Origin: RFPI01 sp964470195 | GTDB taxonomy: Bacteria; Pseudomonadota; Gammaproteobacteria; Burkholderiales; Methylophilaceae | Direction: 5' to 3' | Length of the DNA: 64,000 bases | NCBI GenBank assembly: GCA_964470195.1 | Contig: CAYYBG010000003.1 | Location: 1-64,000, forward strand | In this document: piece after piece, positions 1-8,829 of the stretch | Layout of the letters: each line of letters opens with the position of its first letter | Numbering within the stretch: the stretch's first letter is position 1 | Translations under genes and position numbers: made by a program | The notes under the pieces: generated by a model | What the model was told of the DNA's origin: nothing | Database searches by the model: none | What the model saw: only the letters and a program-made list of their open reading frames with translations

Positions 1-66
1 CAGAGGTAATGGTGGCAAGCCCTGCGATGCTCGCTCAGTAATATGGGTGTGGTATGCGCTTAACAT
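1..66 (-). CDS. acnB: Aconitate hydratase B, N-terminal fragment (cut by window edge)
   Basis: Only the first 22 codons are in the window; the gene runs leftward off the edge. The peptide starts MLSAYHTHITERASQG and ends PPLPL, which matches the conserved N-terminus of AcnB (ML-x-x-Y-x-x-H-x-x-ERA-x-x-G). AcnB interconverts citrate and isocitrate in the TCA cycle using a [4Fe-4S] cluster. The ATG at 66 is preceded by AGGAAA at a good ribosome-binding distance. The call rests on a short N-terminal match, but that stretch is distinctive. The gene is transcribed away from purB. Confidence 0.75.
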   Translation of the reverse strand, partial: MLSAYHTHITERASQGLPPLPL

Positions 67-113
67 ATATTTCCTGACAACTTGAAGGTAATTAATTAAA
101 ACAGATGGCCGGC

Positions 114-119
114 ATTATA
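114..119 (-). promoter_or_regulatory. Probable -10 element of the acnB promoter
   Basis: A perfect TATAAT on the minus strand lies 48 nt upstream of the acnB ATG. The -35 region 17 nt further upstream is weak (TTAAAT), so only the -10 box is supported. Confidence 0.35.
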
Positions 120-214
120 CCGCTCGCTTATACATGATTTAAGTGTGGCAACGGCAAAAATGATGCAAATGCCATGCCAACAATGCTGGAATTAAGTGAG
201 ATGCCGATACAGAA

Positions 215-523
215 TTAATATACAGAACGGGAAAACGGTGATCCACAACTACGAGCATTCGACACGCGCTCTAGCTCATCCAAAACGCCTTGCTGGTAAC
301 CACGACCGCGTTGAGATTGCAAATAGTGACTAATCTCTTCTATAGTAATGATGCCATCATGGTCTTGATCCATGGCTTTCATATTATCGCTAATGGAAGT
401 TGAGTTGCTTGTCCCTAATGATTGATTATTGGATACATTCTCAGCACGCAGGGGCGCACTCAGCACTAACAAAGTGCTCATGACAATCAATAAATAAAGT
501 TTGATAATCGCTGCTTTCATCAT
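215..523 (-). CDS. Small exported EF-hand protein
   Basis: This 102-residue protein has an N-terminal hydrophobic segment (about residues 8-26) ending in a likely signal peptidase site after LRA. Near residue 52 is a canonical EF-hand loop, DQDHDGIITIEE, with acidic residues at positions 1, 3, 5 and 12 that should bind one calcium ion. The tail is basic and polar without a recognisable domain. It is probably a periplasmic or secreted calcium-binding protein of unknown role. It sits alone between acnB and divergent purB. The ribosome-binding site is weak, and ATG at 520 is an alternative start. The EF-hand is clear; the function is not. Confidence 0.6.
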   Translation of the reverse strand: MMKAAIIKLYLLIVMSTLLVLSAPLRAENVSNNQSLGTSNSTSISDNMKAMDQDHDGIITIEEISHYLQSQRGRGYQQGVLDELERVSNARSCGSPFSRSVY

Positions 524-637
524 TCAATCAATGTACCCAATAATTGACTGTGACTCAAGCGCAGAGTAAAAATTCCAACGCCGGCCTTGTCGCATCAATG
601 GTAAAATTTAGCCTGATTTCAATTGATAAAGGTAGTT

Positions 638-2017
638 ATGGAACTCACGCCACTCAATGCACTGTCGCCACTCGATGGTCGCTATCAAAGCAAAGTTGAT
701 GCGTTACGCCCTTATTTCAGCGAATTTGCACTGATTAAATATCGTGCTTTAGTTGAATTAGCTTGGCTTAAAGCCTTGGCAGCAGAACAAAAAATTAGTG
801 AAATAAGCCCATTTAGTGCCACTACAATTCAACAACTCGATCATGCCATTGCAAATTTTAGTGAACAAGATGCTGCCCAAGTGAAAGCTATTGAGGCCAC
901 CACCAATCATGACGTCAAAGCCTTGGAATATTGGCTTAAAGATAAATTTGCAAGTAATCCCGAAGTAAAAAAAGCGGCAGAATTTATTCACTTTGCCTGT
1001 ACCAGCGAGGATATCAATAATTTATCCCACGCGCTGATGTTGCGTGATGCACGCGCGCATGTATTGTTGCCGATATTACAACAATTGATCGATAAGCTTA
1101 GCGAGATGGCTAACACATTGGCCGAGCAACCTATGTTGTCACGTACGCACGGGCAAACCGCTACACCGACTACCACTGGAAAAGAAATTGCCAATGTGGT
1201 GTACCGTCTTAAGCGTCAACAACAACAACTGATTGATAATGAAATCTTGGGCAAGATTAACGGCGCTGTGGGTAACTTTAACGCCCATTTAAGTGCCTAT
1301 CCTGAGATTGATTGGGAAGCTTTCGCAGCGGGTTTTGTGAAAAGCTTGGGTATCCGTTATAACCCCATGACCATTCAAATTGAACCTCATGACTACATGG
1401 CGGAGTTATATCAAAACCTAATTCGCATCAATACCATTCTGATTGATTTGGACAGAGATATTTGGGCCTATATTTCGGTGGGTTATTTCAAACAAAAACT
1501 AAAAGCCGGCGAAGTGGGTTCATCCACTATGCCTCATAAGGTCAATCCTATCGATTTTGAAAACTCTGAGGGCAATCTAGGTTTGGCGAACGCTATTTTG
1601 GCCCATTTAGCCGAGAAGTTGCCTATCTCTCGTTGGCAACGCGACTTGACCGACTCGACAGTACTTCGCAATATGGGCGTAGCTTTGGGATATTGTGTGT
1701 TGGCATATGACGCTTGTTTGCGTGGACTGAATAAATTAGAAATCAACCCAGCAAGACTGCAAGAAGACCTAGACAATAGCTGGGAGGTATTAGCTGAACC
1801 TATTCAAACGGTAATGCGTCGTTATGGCTATGACAATCCTTATGACACGCTAAAACAGTTCAGTCGTGGCAAAGCGATTAGCAAAGCTGCACTGCATGAA
1901 CTAGTCAACTCATTGAATATCCCAGAGCATGCGAAACAGGCCTTACTTGCATTAACCCCTGCAAGCTACACAGGCAAAGCGGCTGACTTGGTCAAGCATA
2001 TTCAGCATAAACACTAA
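638..2017 (+). CDS. purB: Adenylosuccinate lyase
   Basis: This enzyme acts twice in purine synthesis, releasing fumarate from SAICAR and from adenylosuccinate. The 459-residue product has the family start LTALSPLDGRY-like (here LNALSPLDGRY), the TSED motif in the first third, and the superfamily signature GSSTMPHKVNP at about residues 294-304 with the mobile catalytic serine loop. The length matches the E. coli enzyme (456). The reading frame is open to a TTG at 623, but ATG 638 has AAAGGTAG just upstream and aligns with the family N-terminus. wrbA follows after 13 nt, so the two may be co-transcribed. Confidence 0.95.
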   Translation: MELTPLNALSPLDGRYQSKVDALRPYFSEFALIKYRALVELAWLKALAAEQKISEISPFSATTIQQLDHAIANFSEQDAAQVKAIEATTNHDVKALEYWLKDKFASNPEVKKAAEFIHFACTSEDINNLSHALMLRDARAHVLLPILQQLIDKLSEMANTLAEQPMLSRTHGQTATPTTTGKEIANVVYRLKRQQQQLIDNEILGKINGAVGNFNAHLSAYPEIDWEAFAAGFVKSLGIRYNPMTIQIEPHDYMAELYQNLIRINTILIDLDRDIWAYISVGYFKQKLKAGEVGSSTMPHKVNPIDFENSEGNLGLANAILAHLAEKLPISRWQRDLTDSTVLRNMGVALGYCVLAYDACLRGLNKLEINPARLQEDLDNSWEVLAEPIQTVMRRYGYDNPYDTLKQFSRGKAISKAALHELVNSLNIPEHAKQALLALTPASYTGKAADLVKHIQHKH

Positions 2018-2030
2018 AGAAAGACTCCGT

Positions 2031-2624
2031 ATGCAGGAAATATTGGTGCTTTATTACTCTCGTGGTGGTGCGGTGCGCGAAATGGCACAAGTCGTTGCCC
2101 GCGGCATTGATAGTGTGTCTGGGGCAAAAGCGAGAATTCGAACTGTGCCCAACATTTCAGCCAATTGCCAAGCAACTGAGCCTGATATTCCCGAGCAAGG
2201 TGCCCCTTATGCCGAGCTTGCCGATTTAACGCAATGTATTGGTGTTGCATTGGGGAGTCCAACACGCTACGGCAATATGGCCGCACCATTAAAATATTTC
2301 ATTGATAGCACCACACCATTATGGCTACAAGGTGCATTGATCGGCAAACCCGCCGCTGTGTTTACTTCTTCAGGGTCCTTGCATGGTGGCAATGAAACAA
2401 CTTTACTGACGATGATGTTACCTCTGCTTCACCATGGCATGACCATCGTAGGCTTGCCCTATTCTGAACCTGCTTTATCGACCACACAGTCCGGTGGCAC
2501 GCCGTATGGGGCAAGTCATATTGGTGGAGCCATGGACGATAAAGCGCTTAGTGATGACGAACGTCAGCTATGTTTTGCTTTAGGTAAACGTTTGGCTGAG
2601 ACTGCCCTCAAACTTGCTCAATAA
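2031..2624 (+). CDS. wrbA: NAD(P)H:quinone oxidoreductase, WrbA type
   Basis: This is a flavodoxin-fold, FMN-dependent quinone reductase that makes two-electron reductions of quinones and so limits oxidative stress. The 197-residue protein shows the FMN phosphate loop near residue 9 (YYSRGGAVREMA), the GSPTRYGNMAAP loop near residue 77 and GSLHGGNETT near residue 115, all typical of WrbA. Length is normal (198 in E. coli). It lies 13 nt after purB and 12 nt before a DUF2069 gene; wrbA-DUF2069 is a common pair in betaproteobacteria. Confidence 0.92.
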   Translation: MQEILVLYYSRGGAVREMAQVVARGIDSVSGAKARIRTVPNISANCQATEPDIPEQGAPYAELADLTQCIGVALGSPTRYGNMAAPLKYFIDSTTPLWLQGALIGKPAAVFTSSGSLHGGNETTLLTMMLPLLHHGMTIVGLPYSEPALSTTQSGGTPYGASHIGGAMDDKALSDDERQLCFALGKRLAETALKLAQ

Positions 2625-2636
2625 TACGCCAACCCT

Positions 2637-2987
2637 ATGTCAGAAAATAACATCCAGAGATTACGCTTGCTTGCCAGTGTTAGTCTAATTGGCTTGATTT
2701 TTCTGTGTTTATTTTGGGAAGCTTGGCTAGCCCCATTGCGGCCGGGCGGCTCTAATCTGGTGCTAAAAACAATACCGTTGATGTTTCCCTTGTTTGGCAT
2801 ATTGCGAGGCAAACGCTATACCTATCAATGGTCTAGCATGATGATATGGATTTATTTCAGCGAAGGCGTTGTACGCGGATTTGCTGATGTGGGATTATCC
2901 GCCATACTCGCGCAAGTGGAAATTCTACTCAGCCTGATATTCTTCTTGAGTGCTATTTTCTATGCCAAATACAGCCGAGCACTATAG
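2637..2987 (+). CDS. DUF2069 family inner-membrane protein
   Basis: The 116-residue protein has four predicted hydrophobic segments (about residues 10-28, 43-58, 65-83 and 91-110) and conserved DUF2069 features: LRPGG in the first loop, GILRGKRYTYQW in the middle, and YFSEGVVR before the third helix. The function of the family is unknown. It follows wrbA closely and probably shares its transcript. Its last six bases overlap the 3' end of convergent fabB, leaving no room for a classical terminator between them. Confidence 0.8.
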   Translation: MSENNIQRLRLLASVSLIGLIFLCLFWEAWLAPLRPGGSNLVLKTIPLMFPLFGILRGKRYTYQWSSMMIWIYFSEGVVRGFADVGLSAILAQVEILLSLIFFLSAIFYAKYSRAL

Positions 2988-4199
2988 ATTTTTGGTGGAG
3001 AAAGTCAGTGAGGCATTGGTACCACCAAAGCCAAAACTATTAGATAAGGCAGTCTCAATCTTCACATTATCCAAACGCTGACGCACAATATTTAACCCTT
3101 CTGCCGCAGCATCAAGATGTTCAATATTGGCTGACGCGGCAATAAAATGATTGTTCATCATAATCAATGTGTAAATTGCCTCATTCACCCCTGCTGCACC
3201 AAGCGCATGGCCTGACAAAGATTTGGTAGAGGCAATCGCCACCTGACTATTGCCAAATACGGCGCGTATCGCTTCTAATTCTTTCACATCGCCTACGGGT
3301 GTGCTGGTGCCGTGGGTATTGATATAGTCGACTTGATCGACACCTTGCATTGCCAGACGCATACAACGCTCAGCCCCTTCCCCGCTTGGTGCCACCATAT
3401 CGTATCCATCTGAGGTGGCTCCATAGCCGACTATCTCCGCATAGATTTTTGCACCACGGGCCTTGGCATGCTCATATTCTTCAAGCACCAAAATACCTCC
3501 ACCACCTGAGATAACAAAGCCATCGCGGTCTGCATCATAAGTTCTTGATGCGCGCTCAGGCGTATCGTTATATTTGCTTGAGAGTGCCCCCATGGCGTCA
3601 AACAAGAACGACATCGTCCAATGCTCTTCCTCGCCACCACCAGCAAAAATGATGTCCTGTTTGCCTAATTGTATCTGCTCTACCCCAGCACCAATACAAT
3701 GAGCGCTGGTTGAGCAAGCTGAGCTAATGCCATAGTTTACCCCTTTGATTTGGGCACCAGTCGCCAAGCAGGCAGCAATGCCACTGGACATGGTTTTAGT
3801 CACCATATAAGGTCCAACGCGACGCACGCCTTTCTCTGCTAGGGTATTGGTTGCTTCTAACATACTTTCAGTAGAGGTTCCGCCTGCTCCGACAATCAGG
3901 CCCGTGCGCACATTGGAAACTAAACTTTCTGGCAAGCCTGCGTCGTTGATAGCCTCTTGCATCGCCAACCAAGCATAAGCATGACCCTTGGCCATGAAAC
4001 GAAATAGTTTTCTATCGATTAACGCTTCAAGATCGAGATTTTTAATAGATCCTGCCACATTGGAGCGCAAACCCCGCTCGGCATATTCTGGCTGAAAAGT
4101 AATCCCCGAACGGCCTTCATAAAGGCTGCGTTTTACTTCTTCTTGATTATTACCTAGACTGGAGATGATCCCCATGCCAGTGACAACTACCCGACGCAT
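2982..4199 (-). CDS. fabB: 3-oxoacyl-[ACP] synthase I (KAS I)
   Basis: This condensing enzyme elongates acyl-ACP with malonyl-ACP in type II fatty acid synthesis and is needed to extend the unsaturated intermediate made by FabA. The 405-residue protein carries the KAS catalytic triad: Cys in ACSTSAH at about residue 162, His in NTHGTSTPVGD at about 296, and His in SGHALGAAG at about 331, close to the E. coli positions. It lies 33 nt downstream of fabA on the same strand, the standard fabAB operon. Its 3' end overlaps the convergent DUF2069 gene by six bases. Confidence 0.95.
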   Translation of the reverse strand: MRRVVVTGMGIISSLGNNQEEVKRSLYEGRSGITFQPEYAERGLRSNVAGSIKNLDLEALIDRKLFRFMAKGHAYAWLAMQEAINDAGLPESLVSNVRTGLIVGAGGTSTESMLEATNTLAEKGVRRVGPYMVTKTMSSGIAACLATGAQIKGVNYGISSACSTSAHCIGAGVEQIQLGKQDIIFAGGGEEEHWTMSFLFDAMGALSSKYNDTPERASRTYDADRDGFVISGGGGILVLEEYEHAKARGAKIYAEIVGYGATSDGYDMVAPSGEGAERCMRLAMQGVDQVDYINTHGTSTPVGDVKELEAIRAVFGNSQVAIASTKSLSGHALGAAGVNEAIYTLIMMNNHFIAASANIEHLDAAAEGLNIVRQRLDNVKIETALSNSFGFGGTNASLTFSTKNL

Positions 4200-4232
4200 C
4201 TAGCTCTCCCTTTATTCGCGATTATCTAGTCA

Positions 4233-4748
4233 TTAAAAATTATCGGTGCTGGTAAATAATCCGACACGCAAATCATTGGCGACGTAAATTTCTTTTCCAT
4301 CTAACTCCATGCGCGCATCGGCAATCCCCATGACCAATTTTCTCATAATCACACGCTTCAAATCGATGATATAAGTCACCTTTTTACCTTTGGGTAATAC
4401 TTGGCCACTAAACTTAACTTCGCCAGCACCCAAAGCACGGCCTTTGCCAGGACCGCCTTTCCAACCAAGAAAAAACCCCACCAGTTGCCACATGGCATCC
4501 AAACCCAAACAGCCGGGCATCACTGGATCACCTTGGAAGTGACATTGAAAAAACCATAAATCAGGGGTGATATCCAATTCAGCTATTATTTCACCTTGAC
4601 CGTACTTACCACCTGTGTCGCTAATTCGCACGATGCGGTCAAACATCAACATCGGCGGCAGAGGTAGCTGCGCATTTCCTGGGCCAAACATCTCTCCCCG
4701 ACCACAAGCCAGCAACTCCTCGTAGTTAAAACTGTTTTTATTTTGCAT
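4233..4748 (-). CDS. fabA: 3-hydroxydecanoyl-[ACP] dehydratase/isomerase
   Basis: FabA dehydrates 3-hydroxydecanoyl-ACP and isomerises trans-2- to cis-3-decenoyl-ACP, the branch point to unsaturated fatty acids. The 171-residue hotdog-fold protein has both active-site residues at the classical positions, His70 in FQCHFQGDPV and Asp84 in GCLGLDAMW. Length equals the E. coli enzyme to within one residue. It is the first gene of fabAB and is transcribed divergently from mxaR across a 190-bp spacer. Confidence 0.96.
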   Translation of the reverse strand: MQNKNSFNYEELLACGRGEMFGPGNAQLPLPPMLMFDRIVRISDTGGKYGQGEIIAELDITPDLWFFQCHFQGDPVMPGCLGLDAMWQLVGFFLGWKGGPGKGRALGAGEVKFSGQVLPKGKKVTYIIDLKRVIMRKLVMGIADARMELDGKEIYVANDLRVGLFTSTDNF

Positions 4749-4852
4749 GTCATAGTCCAGTCACATAAACCACTCTATTTTCGCTGGAAAACGTGCTGTA
4801 CGGAAGTGCTTATTCAATTTTTTTGTCATATTGCAGGAAAGTTTTTGTTAGA

Positions 4853-4895
4853 GTGAACAGGTCTGTTTACACTCATCAAGTTTATGTTTACTATC
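4853..4895. promoter_or_regulatory. Repeat cluster in the fabA/mxaR divergent intergenic region
   Basis: GTGAACAG (4853-4860) and CTGTTTAC (4863-4870) form an 8-bp inverted repeat with one mismatch and a 2-bp spacer, and GTTTAC recurs at about 4886-4891. This resembles a regulator binding site shared by the divergent genes. No known consensus was matched, so the role is a guess. Confidence 0.25.
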
Positions 4896-4938
4896 CAGCT
4901 TTGACTTTTTCACTCATTTATCAGGTACGGGATCTTTC

Positions 4939-5955
4939 ATGAGCAAGAAACAATTACAAGATTGGCGCAAACACGCACACAACTTGGAAAAAGAAATCAA
5001 CAAAGTAGTCGTCGGACAGCATGATGCCATTCGCCTGATTACCACCGCAATTTTTTCACGTGGGCATGTTCTGCTAGAGGGGGATGTCGGGGTAGGTAAA
5101 ACAACCTTGTTACGCGCCTTTACACGCTGTATTGGTGGTGGCTATCAACGTATTGAAGGCACCATTGACTTGATGCCCAACGATCTGATTTATCACACAT
5201 ACTTGGGTGAAGATGGCAAACCCCACGTCACGCCTGGCCCATTATTGATGTCTGGAGAAGATCTATCTATTTTCTTCTTTAATGAAATCAACCGTGCTAG
5301 ACCACAAGTGCACTCATTGTTATTACGCGTCATGGCAGAACGCACATTATCTGCTTTCAATAAGGAATTTCATTTCCCGCATATGCTGGTGTTTGCCGAC
5401 CGTAACCAAGTGGAAAAGGAAGAAACATTTGAAATTCCTTCAGCCGCACGTGACCGTTTCATGATGGAAATTCCTATTGTGATTCCAAATGATGAGGACA
5501 TTATGGAGTCATTAGTGTTTGATACGCGTTTCCATAATGTGGATGCTTTAATCGATCAATTGACACCAGATATCTTGCAGTTCAATGAATTAAATGACAT
5601 CTCTTATCAGATTCAAAATAGCATTGAGGCTAGCCCAACACTTCGTAAATATGCCTTAAACCTCTGGTTAGCGACCAAATCTCCCGCCAGCTTTGGGATT
5701 AAGATTCCTGGCGTTGATATCAACCGACTCGTGCTAGCTGGTGCCAGCCCTCGTGGTATGAGTATGATGTTGCGTGCCGCCAGAGTGTACGCTTGGTTGA
5801 ATGACCGTCAGGCGGTGACTCCTGAAGATATCCATGCAGTATTCCACGCCACAGTGGCGCATCGTCTTGTATTTAGCCCAGTCTATGAAATGCGTCGTAC
5901 CGAAATTTCAAGACAATTATTACAAGCGATCGTACAAGCTATCTCTGCGCCCTAA
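4939..5955 (+). CDS. mxaR: MoxR-family AAA+ ATPase of methanol dehydrogenase maturation
   Basis: The 338-residue MoxR ATPase opens the mxaRSACKL cluster, whose products support assembly of PQQ- and metal-dependent methanol dehydrogenase. Walker A (GDVGVGKT) is at residues 48-55 and the Walker B region is IFFFNEINRA at 111-120; the usual Asp before Glu is Asn here. Sensor/arginine-finger residues follow (PSAARDRFMMEIPI). MoxR ATPases act as chaperones with VWA-domain partners, and three such partners (mxaS, mxaC, mxaL) are encoded just downstream. The next gene starts 5 nt after the stop. The family and cluster are clear; the exact biochemical role of MxaR is not established. Confidence 0.88.
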   Translation: MSKKQLQDWRKHAHNLEKEINKVVVGQHDAIRLITTAIFSRGHVLLEGDVGVGKTTLLRAFTRCIGGGYQRIEGTIDLMPNDLIYHTYLGEDGKPHVTPGPLLMSGEDLSIFFFNEINRARPQVHSLLLRVMAERTLSAFNKEFHFPHMLVFADRNQVEKEETFEIPSAARDRFMMEIPIVIPNDEDIMESLVFDTRFHNVDALIDQLTPDILQFNELNDISYQIQNSIEASPTLRKYALNLWLATKSPASFGIKIPGVDINRLVLAGASPRGMSMMLRAARVYAWLNDRQAVTPEDIHAVFHATVAHRLVFSPVYEMRRTEISRQLLQAIVQAISAP

Positions 5956-5960
5956 TCAAA

Positions 5961-6821
5961 ATGCATTTCGATATTCCGCAATTTACCTACCATCTCGCAT
6001 GGCGCTCACGTGGCTACCATACCGGTCGTCACGCCAGTATTCAGCGCGGGATGGGGATGGAATTTCGTGGCTTAAGTAATTTACTGTCTTACCCTGATCC
6101 ACGTCGCATCGATATCCGACAGACCATTAAAGATCCACTGGAGCAGATTTACGTTAGGATATATAACCAAAAGGGTGCTACACCGGTGTTCGCTATCGGT
6201 GATATTTCGGGTTCAATGGGCTTTGGCCAAAACAAAAGCAAAATCCAACGAATGAGTGAAATCGCCCAATCCATCGCTGTCTCTGCCACTAGCAACAGCG
6301 ACCCTTTTGGCTTTATTGCTTTTGACGACCAAGTGCGTGATGAGTACCTCAGCCCAGCCTCACTGCGCCCTCAAATAGCTATCGATATGCTGCAGCAGCT
6401 GAGTCCTTATCAGCCGCCCAAAGTAGGCGGTATGGGCTTGAGCCAAACTTTCCGCTATTTGCCAAGGGAGCGCTCATTAATTTTTCTAATTTCTGACTTC
6501 CATATGCCTAGCGAAGTATTGGAAGATGCCTTATTACAAATGCTGCATCACCATATCGTACCTGTGGTGCTATGGGATGCAGACGAATATCATAATCTGC
6601 CAGAATTTGGCATTATCAATGTACAAGACGCGGAAAGTGGCGAGCAACGGATTGTATTGTTGCGTAAAGAGTTACGGGAGCAGATTGTGTCAAACTTTGA
6701 ACAGCGTAGACGCAACCTGAATGATTTGTTTTTGCGTTATGACATGCCACCATTTTTCGTCGAAGGTGAATTCGACTGCAACCAAATGAGTGAATATTTT
6801 TATCAATTTACTGCGGCCTAA
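5961..6821 (+). CDS. mxaS: MxaS, VWA-like protein of methanol dehydrogenase maturation
   Basis: The 286-residue cytoplasmic protein resembles DUF58/VWA proteins that accompany MoxR ATPases. It has an N-terminal region with RGYHTGRH and RGMGMEFRGL (residues 18-38), and a degenerate MIDAS metal site D-I-S-G-S at 81-85. No signal peptide or membrane span is seen. It lies 5 nt after mxaR and 4 nt before mxaA, so it is inside the operon. In other methylotrophs mxaS always sits between mxaR and mxaA; its specific role in methanol oxidation is unknown. Confidence 0.85.
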   Translation: MHFDIPQFTYHLAWRSRGYHTGRHASIQRGMGMEFRGLSNLLSYPDPRRIDIRQTIKDPLEQIYVRIYNQKGATPVFAIGDISGSMGFGQNKSKIQRMSEIAQSIAVSATSNSDPFGFIAFDDQVRDEYLSPASLRPQIAIDMLQQLSPYQPPKVGGMGLSQTFRYLPRERSLIFLISDFHMPSEVLEDALLQMLHHHIVPVVLWDADEYHNLPEFGIINVQDAESGEQRIVLLRKELREQIVSNFEQRRRNLNDLFLRYDMPPFFVEGEFDCNQMSEYFYQFTAA

Positions 6822-6825
6822 CAGA

Positions 6826-7794
6826 ATGATTTTTTCTCGTTTTCTATTAGCTTTAAGCCTTTGTTTTTTTATTGTTGGCAACCTGTGGGCCAATGATCCT
6901 CCATCTCCTGACATGCCAACTGCAATGTACCAGTTAAAGGCAGTTAACCCAACACGAGATGTAGGCTATACCGTAGGTGATAAATTAGCACGTCACGTTG
7001 AGCTAAAAGTCAAAAAGCCTTATCAATTAATCGATACCACGCTACCCATCGTTGGCTATGAAAGACGCTATCGTGGACAAATTATTGGTATCGAACTTCG
7101 TCAAATCCAACATTCTGCTAAACAATTCAAAGATTACACGCTTTATAGTCTGGATTTGCAATATCAGGTATTCACCAATGAAGCCACCGCTAAAATGGCT
7201 TTCTTGCCAGCCGAGATCCTTAAATTTCAGGGTCCCAAAAAAGATGACATTGTACAAATACGCATCCCCAGTTGGGGCTTCCGTGTCTCACCATTAGCAG
7301 TATTTGGCGCGGTCAAAATCGAGCAAGATATGAGCACCTACAGACCACCTTTTCTGATCCAAGCTTATCCAGAAAAGCAAAAACTGGTGGTATGTTTAGT
7401 GGTGTTGGGTATCAGCTTAATCGGTCTTATCTATATTTTAGGCAATCGTGCCTGGTTGCCGAAGATGGGCAAGCCGTTTGCCAAAACTTATCGTCAGTTG
7501 CGCAAGCTTAAAGTGTCATCTGAAAATATTCCGATTGCTCTAAGCCATCTTCACCAAGCGCTGCATAGCACTGCAAAAACCAGTATTTTTAGCGACAACA
7601 TAGACTTGCTGTATCAACAACAACCAACGTTAAAAAATATTGATGCAGAGATCCAACAGTTCTTTAAGCTTTCCCGAGCCGTTTTCTACGAAAACCAACT
7701 GAGTCAGTTGAATAGCAGTGAAACCCTTGCTTGGCTCACTCTATTTTGTCGTCATTGCCGCGATTGTGAGCGTGGCCTTAAAGCGCTAGGTTAA
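6826..7794 (+). CDS. mxaA: MxaA, periplasmic/membrane protein for calcium insertion into methanol dehydrogenase
   Basis: This 322-residue protein begins with a signal peptide (about residues 1-22, cleavage after NLWA) followed by a periplasmic domain and one transmembrane helix at about 188-206 (VVCLVVLGISLIGLIYIL). The C-terminal third is cytoplasmic. In methylotrophs mxaA, mxaK and mxaL mutants make methanol dehydrogenase lacking calcium. The frame is open from 6790, but ATG 6826, 4 nt after mxaS, gives a clean signal peptide. Sequence similarity in this family is low; the assignment leans on topology and gene order. Confidence 0.82.
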   Translation: MIFSRFLLALSLCFFIVGNLWANDPPSPDMPTAMYQLKAVNPTRDVGYTVGDKLARHVELKVKKPYQLIDTTLPIVGYERRYRGQIIGIELRQIQHSAKQFKDYTLYSLDLQYQVFTNEATAKMAFLPAEILKFQGPKKDDIVQIRIPSWGFRVSPLAVFGAVKIEQDMSTYRPPFLIQAYPEKQKLVVCLVVLGISLIGLIYILGNRAWLPKMGKPFAKTYRQLRKLKVSSENIPIALSHLHQALHSTAKTSIFSDNIDLLYQQQPTLKNIDAEIQQFFKLSRAVFYENQLSQLNSSETLAWLTLFCRHCRDCERGLKALG

Positions 7795-7801
7795 TCTGCT
7801 T

Positions 7802-8812
7802 ATGCTGAGTTTTTTTGCTTACTTTAACCATGCATGGGTGCTTTGGCTGTTGCCATTGGCGGCGATTCCCATGTGGTTGAACCGCAGCCAAAGTCAAACC
7901 TATTCATGGGCAGAACTGTTACCACATGACCGTTGGTCAAATGTGATTGCTTGGTTACTAAAAATATTAGCCAGCCTTGCAATTGCTCTGATTGTCATCG
8001 CCTTGTCAGGACCTCATAGTCTAGAGCAAAAGATTGAACGCCTTGGTATAGGGGCTCAAATTGCGCTTGTGCTCGATAGAAGCGCGAGTATGGATGATCC
8101 ATTCTCGGGCGCAGACAATGGCAACGGCAAAGTGGGAGAGACCAAATCAGCTGCAGCAAGTCGTCTAATCTCTAGTTTTATTCAGTCGCGTCAAAATGAT
8201 ATGTTTGGACTGATTACCTTCAGCAATTCAGCGATGTACGTTTTGCCGCTCACAGAAAATCGCCAAGCAGTATTAGCGGCGGTCAGAGCAACGGCTGGCA
8301 ATGCGCTTTTTCAAACCAATATCGGTAGTGGCATGACCAGTGCGACTGAGTTATTTGCCAAATTACCTGACTCTGGCTCACGTGTAATGATATTGTTGTC
8401 CGATGGCGCTGGTCGAATTGATGCCAACACCCAAGAGAAAATTCGAGAATGGCTGGAACGTTATAAGATTAGTTTATATTGGATTGTTTTGAGTCAGCCG
8501 GGGGGATTGAGTATTTTTGATGAGACTTATGTTCCGCCCGAGGATGGCCCACTTCCCCCACAAATAGAATTAAATCAGTTCTTTAAGAAATTGCGTACCC
8601 CATTCCAAGCTTATGAGGCAGATGACCCTAAATCGCTCGCCTCTGCGATAGCTGATATCAATCAAAAAGAGAAAAAACCTATTCGCTATCAAGAGACGAT
8701 TGCTGGGCATGACTTCACCAATTGGTTTTTGTTATTGGCATGCATCATGGTGCTGCTGCTTAGCGTGATTAAATTTTTTGAGGTAAGAACTTGGCAAAAC
8801 GTCAAGGTATAA
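7802..8812 (+). CDS. mxaC: MxaC, membrane-anchored VWA protein
   Basis: The 336-residue protein has two N-terminal hydrophobic segments (about 10-28 and 49-69), a periplasmic von Willebrand factor A domain with an intact MIDAS motif D-R-S-A-S at 92-96, and a C-terminal transmembrane helix near 309-327. This is the BatA/MxaC layout, expected to work with the MoxR ATPase encoded upstream. It starts 7 nt after mxaA. A cation-dependent protein-binding role during methanol dehydrogenase maturation is inferred from the family. Confidence 0.85.
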   Translation: MLSFFAYFNHAWVLWLLPLAAIPMWLNRSQSQTYSWAELLPHDRWSNVIAWLLKILASLAIALIVIALSGPHSLEQKIERLGIGAQIALVLDRSASMDDPFSGADNGNGKVGETKSAAASRLISSFIQSRQNDMFGLITFSNSAMYVLPLTENRQAVLAAVRATAGNALFQTNIGSGMTSATELFAKLPDSGSRVMILLSDGAGRIDANTQEKIREWLERYKISLYWIVLSQPGGLSIFDETYVPPEDGPLPPQIELNQFFKKLRTPFQAYEADDPKSLASAIADINQKEKKPIRYQETIAGHDFTNWFLLLACIMVLLLSVIKFFEVRTWQNVKV

Positions 8813-8829
8813 GGTCGAGGACACTGAAT

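Noticed and set aside
758..1776. Minus-strand frames inside purB, and similar opposite-strand frames inside other genes
   Set aside because: They lie wholly within well-supported genes and encode no recognisable proteins.
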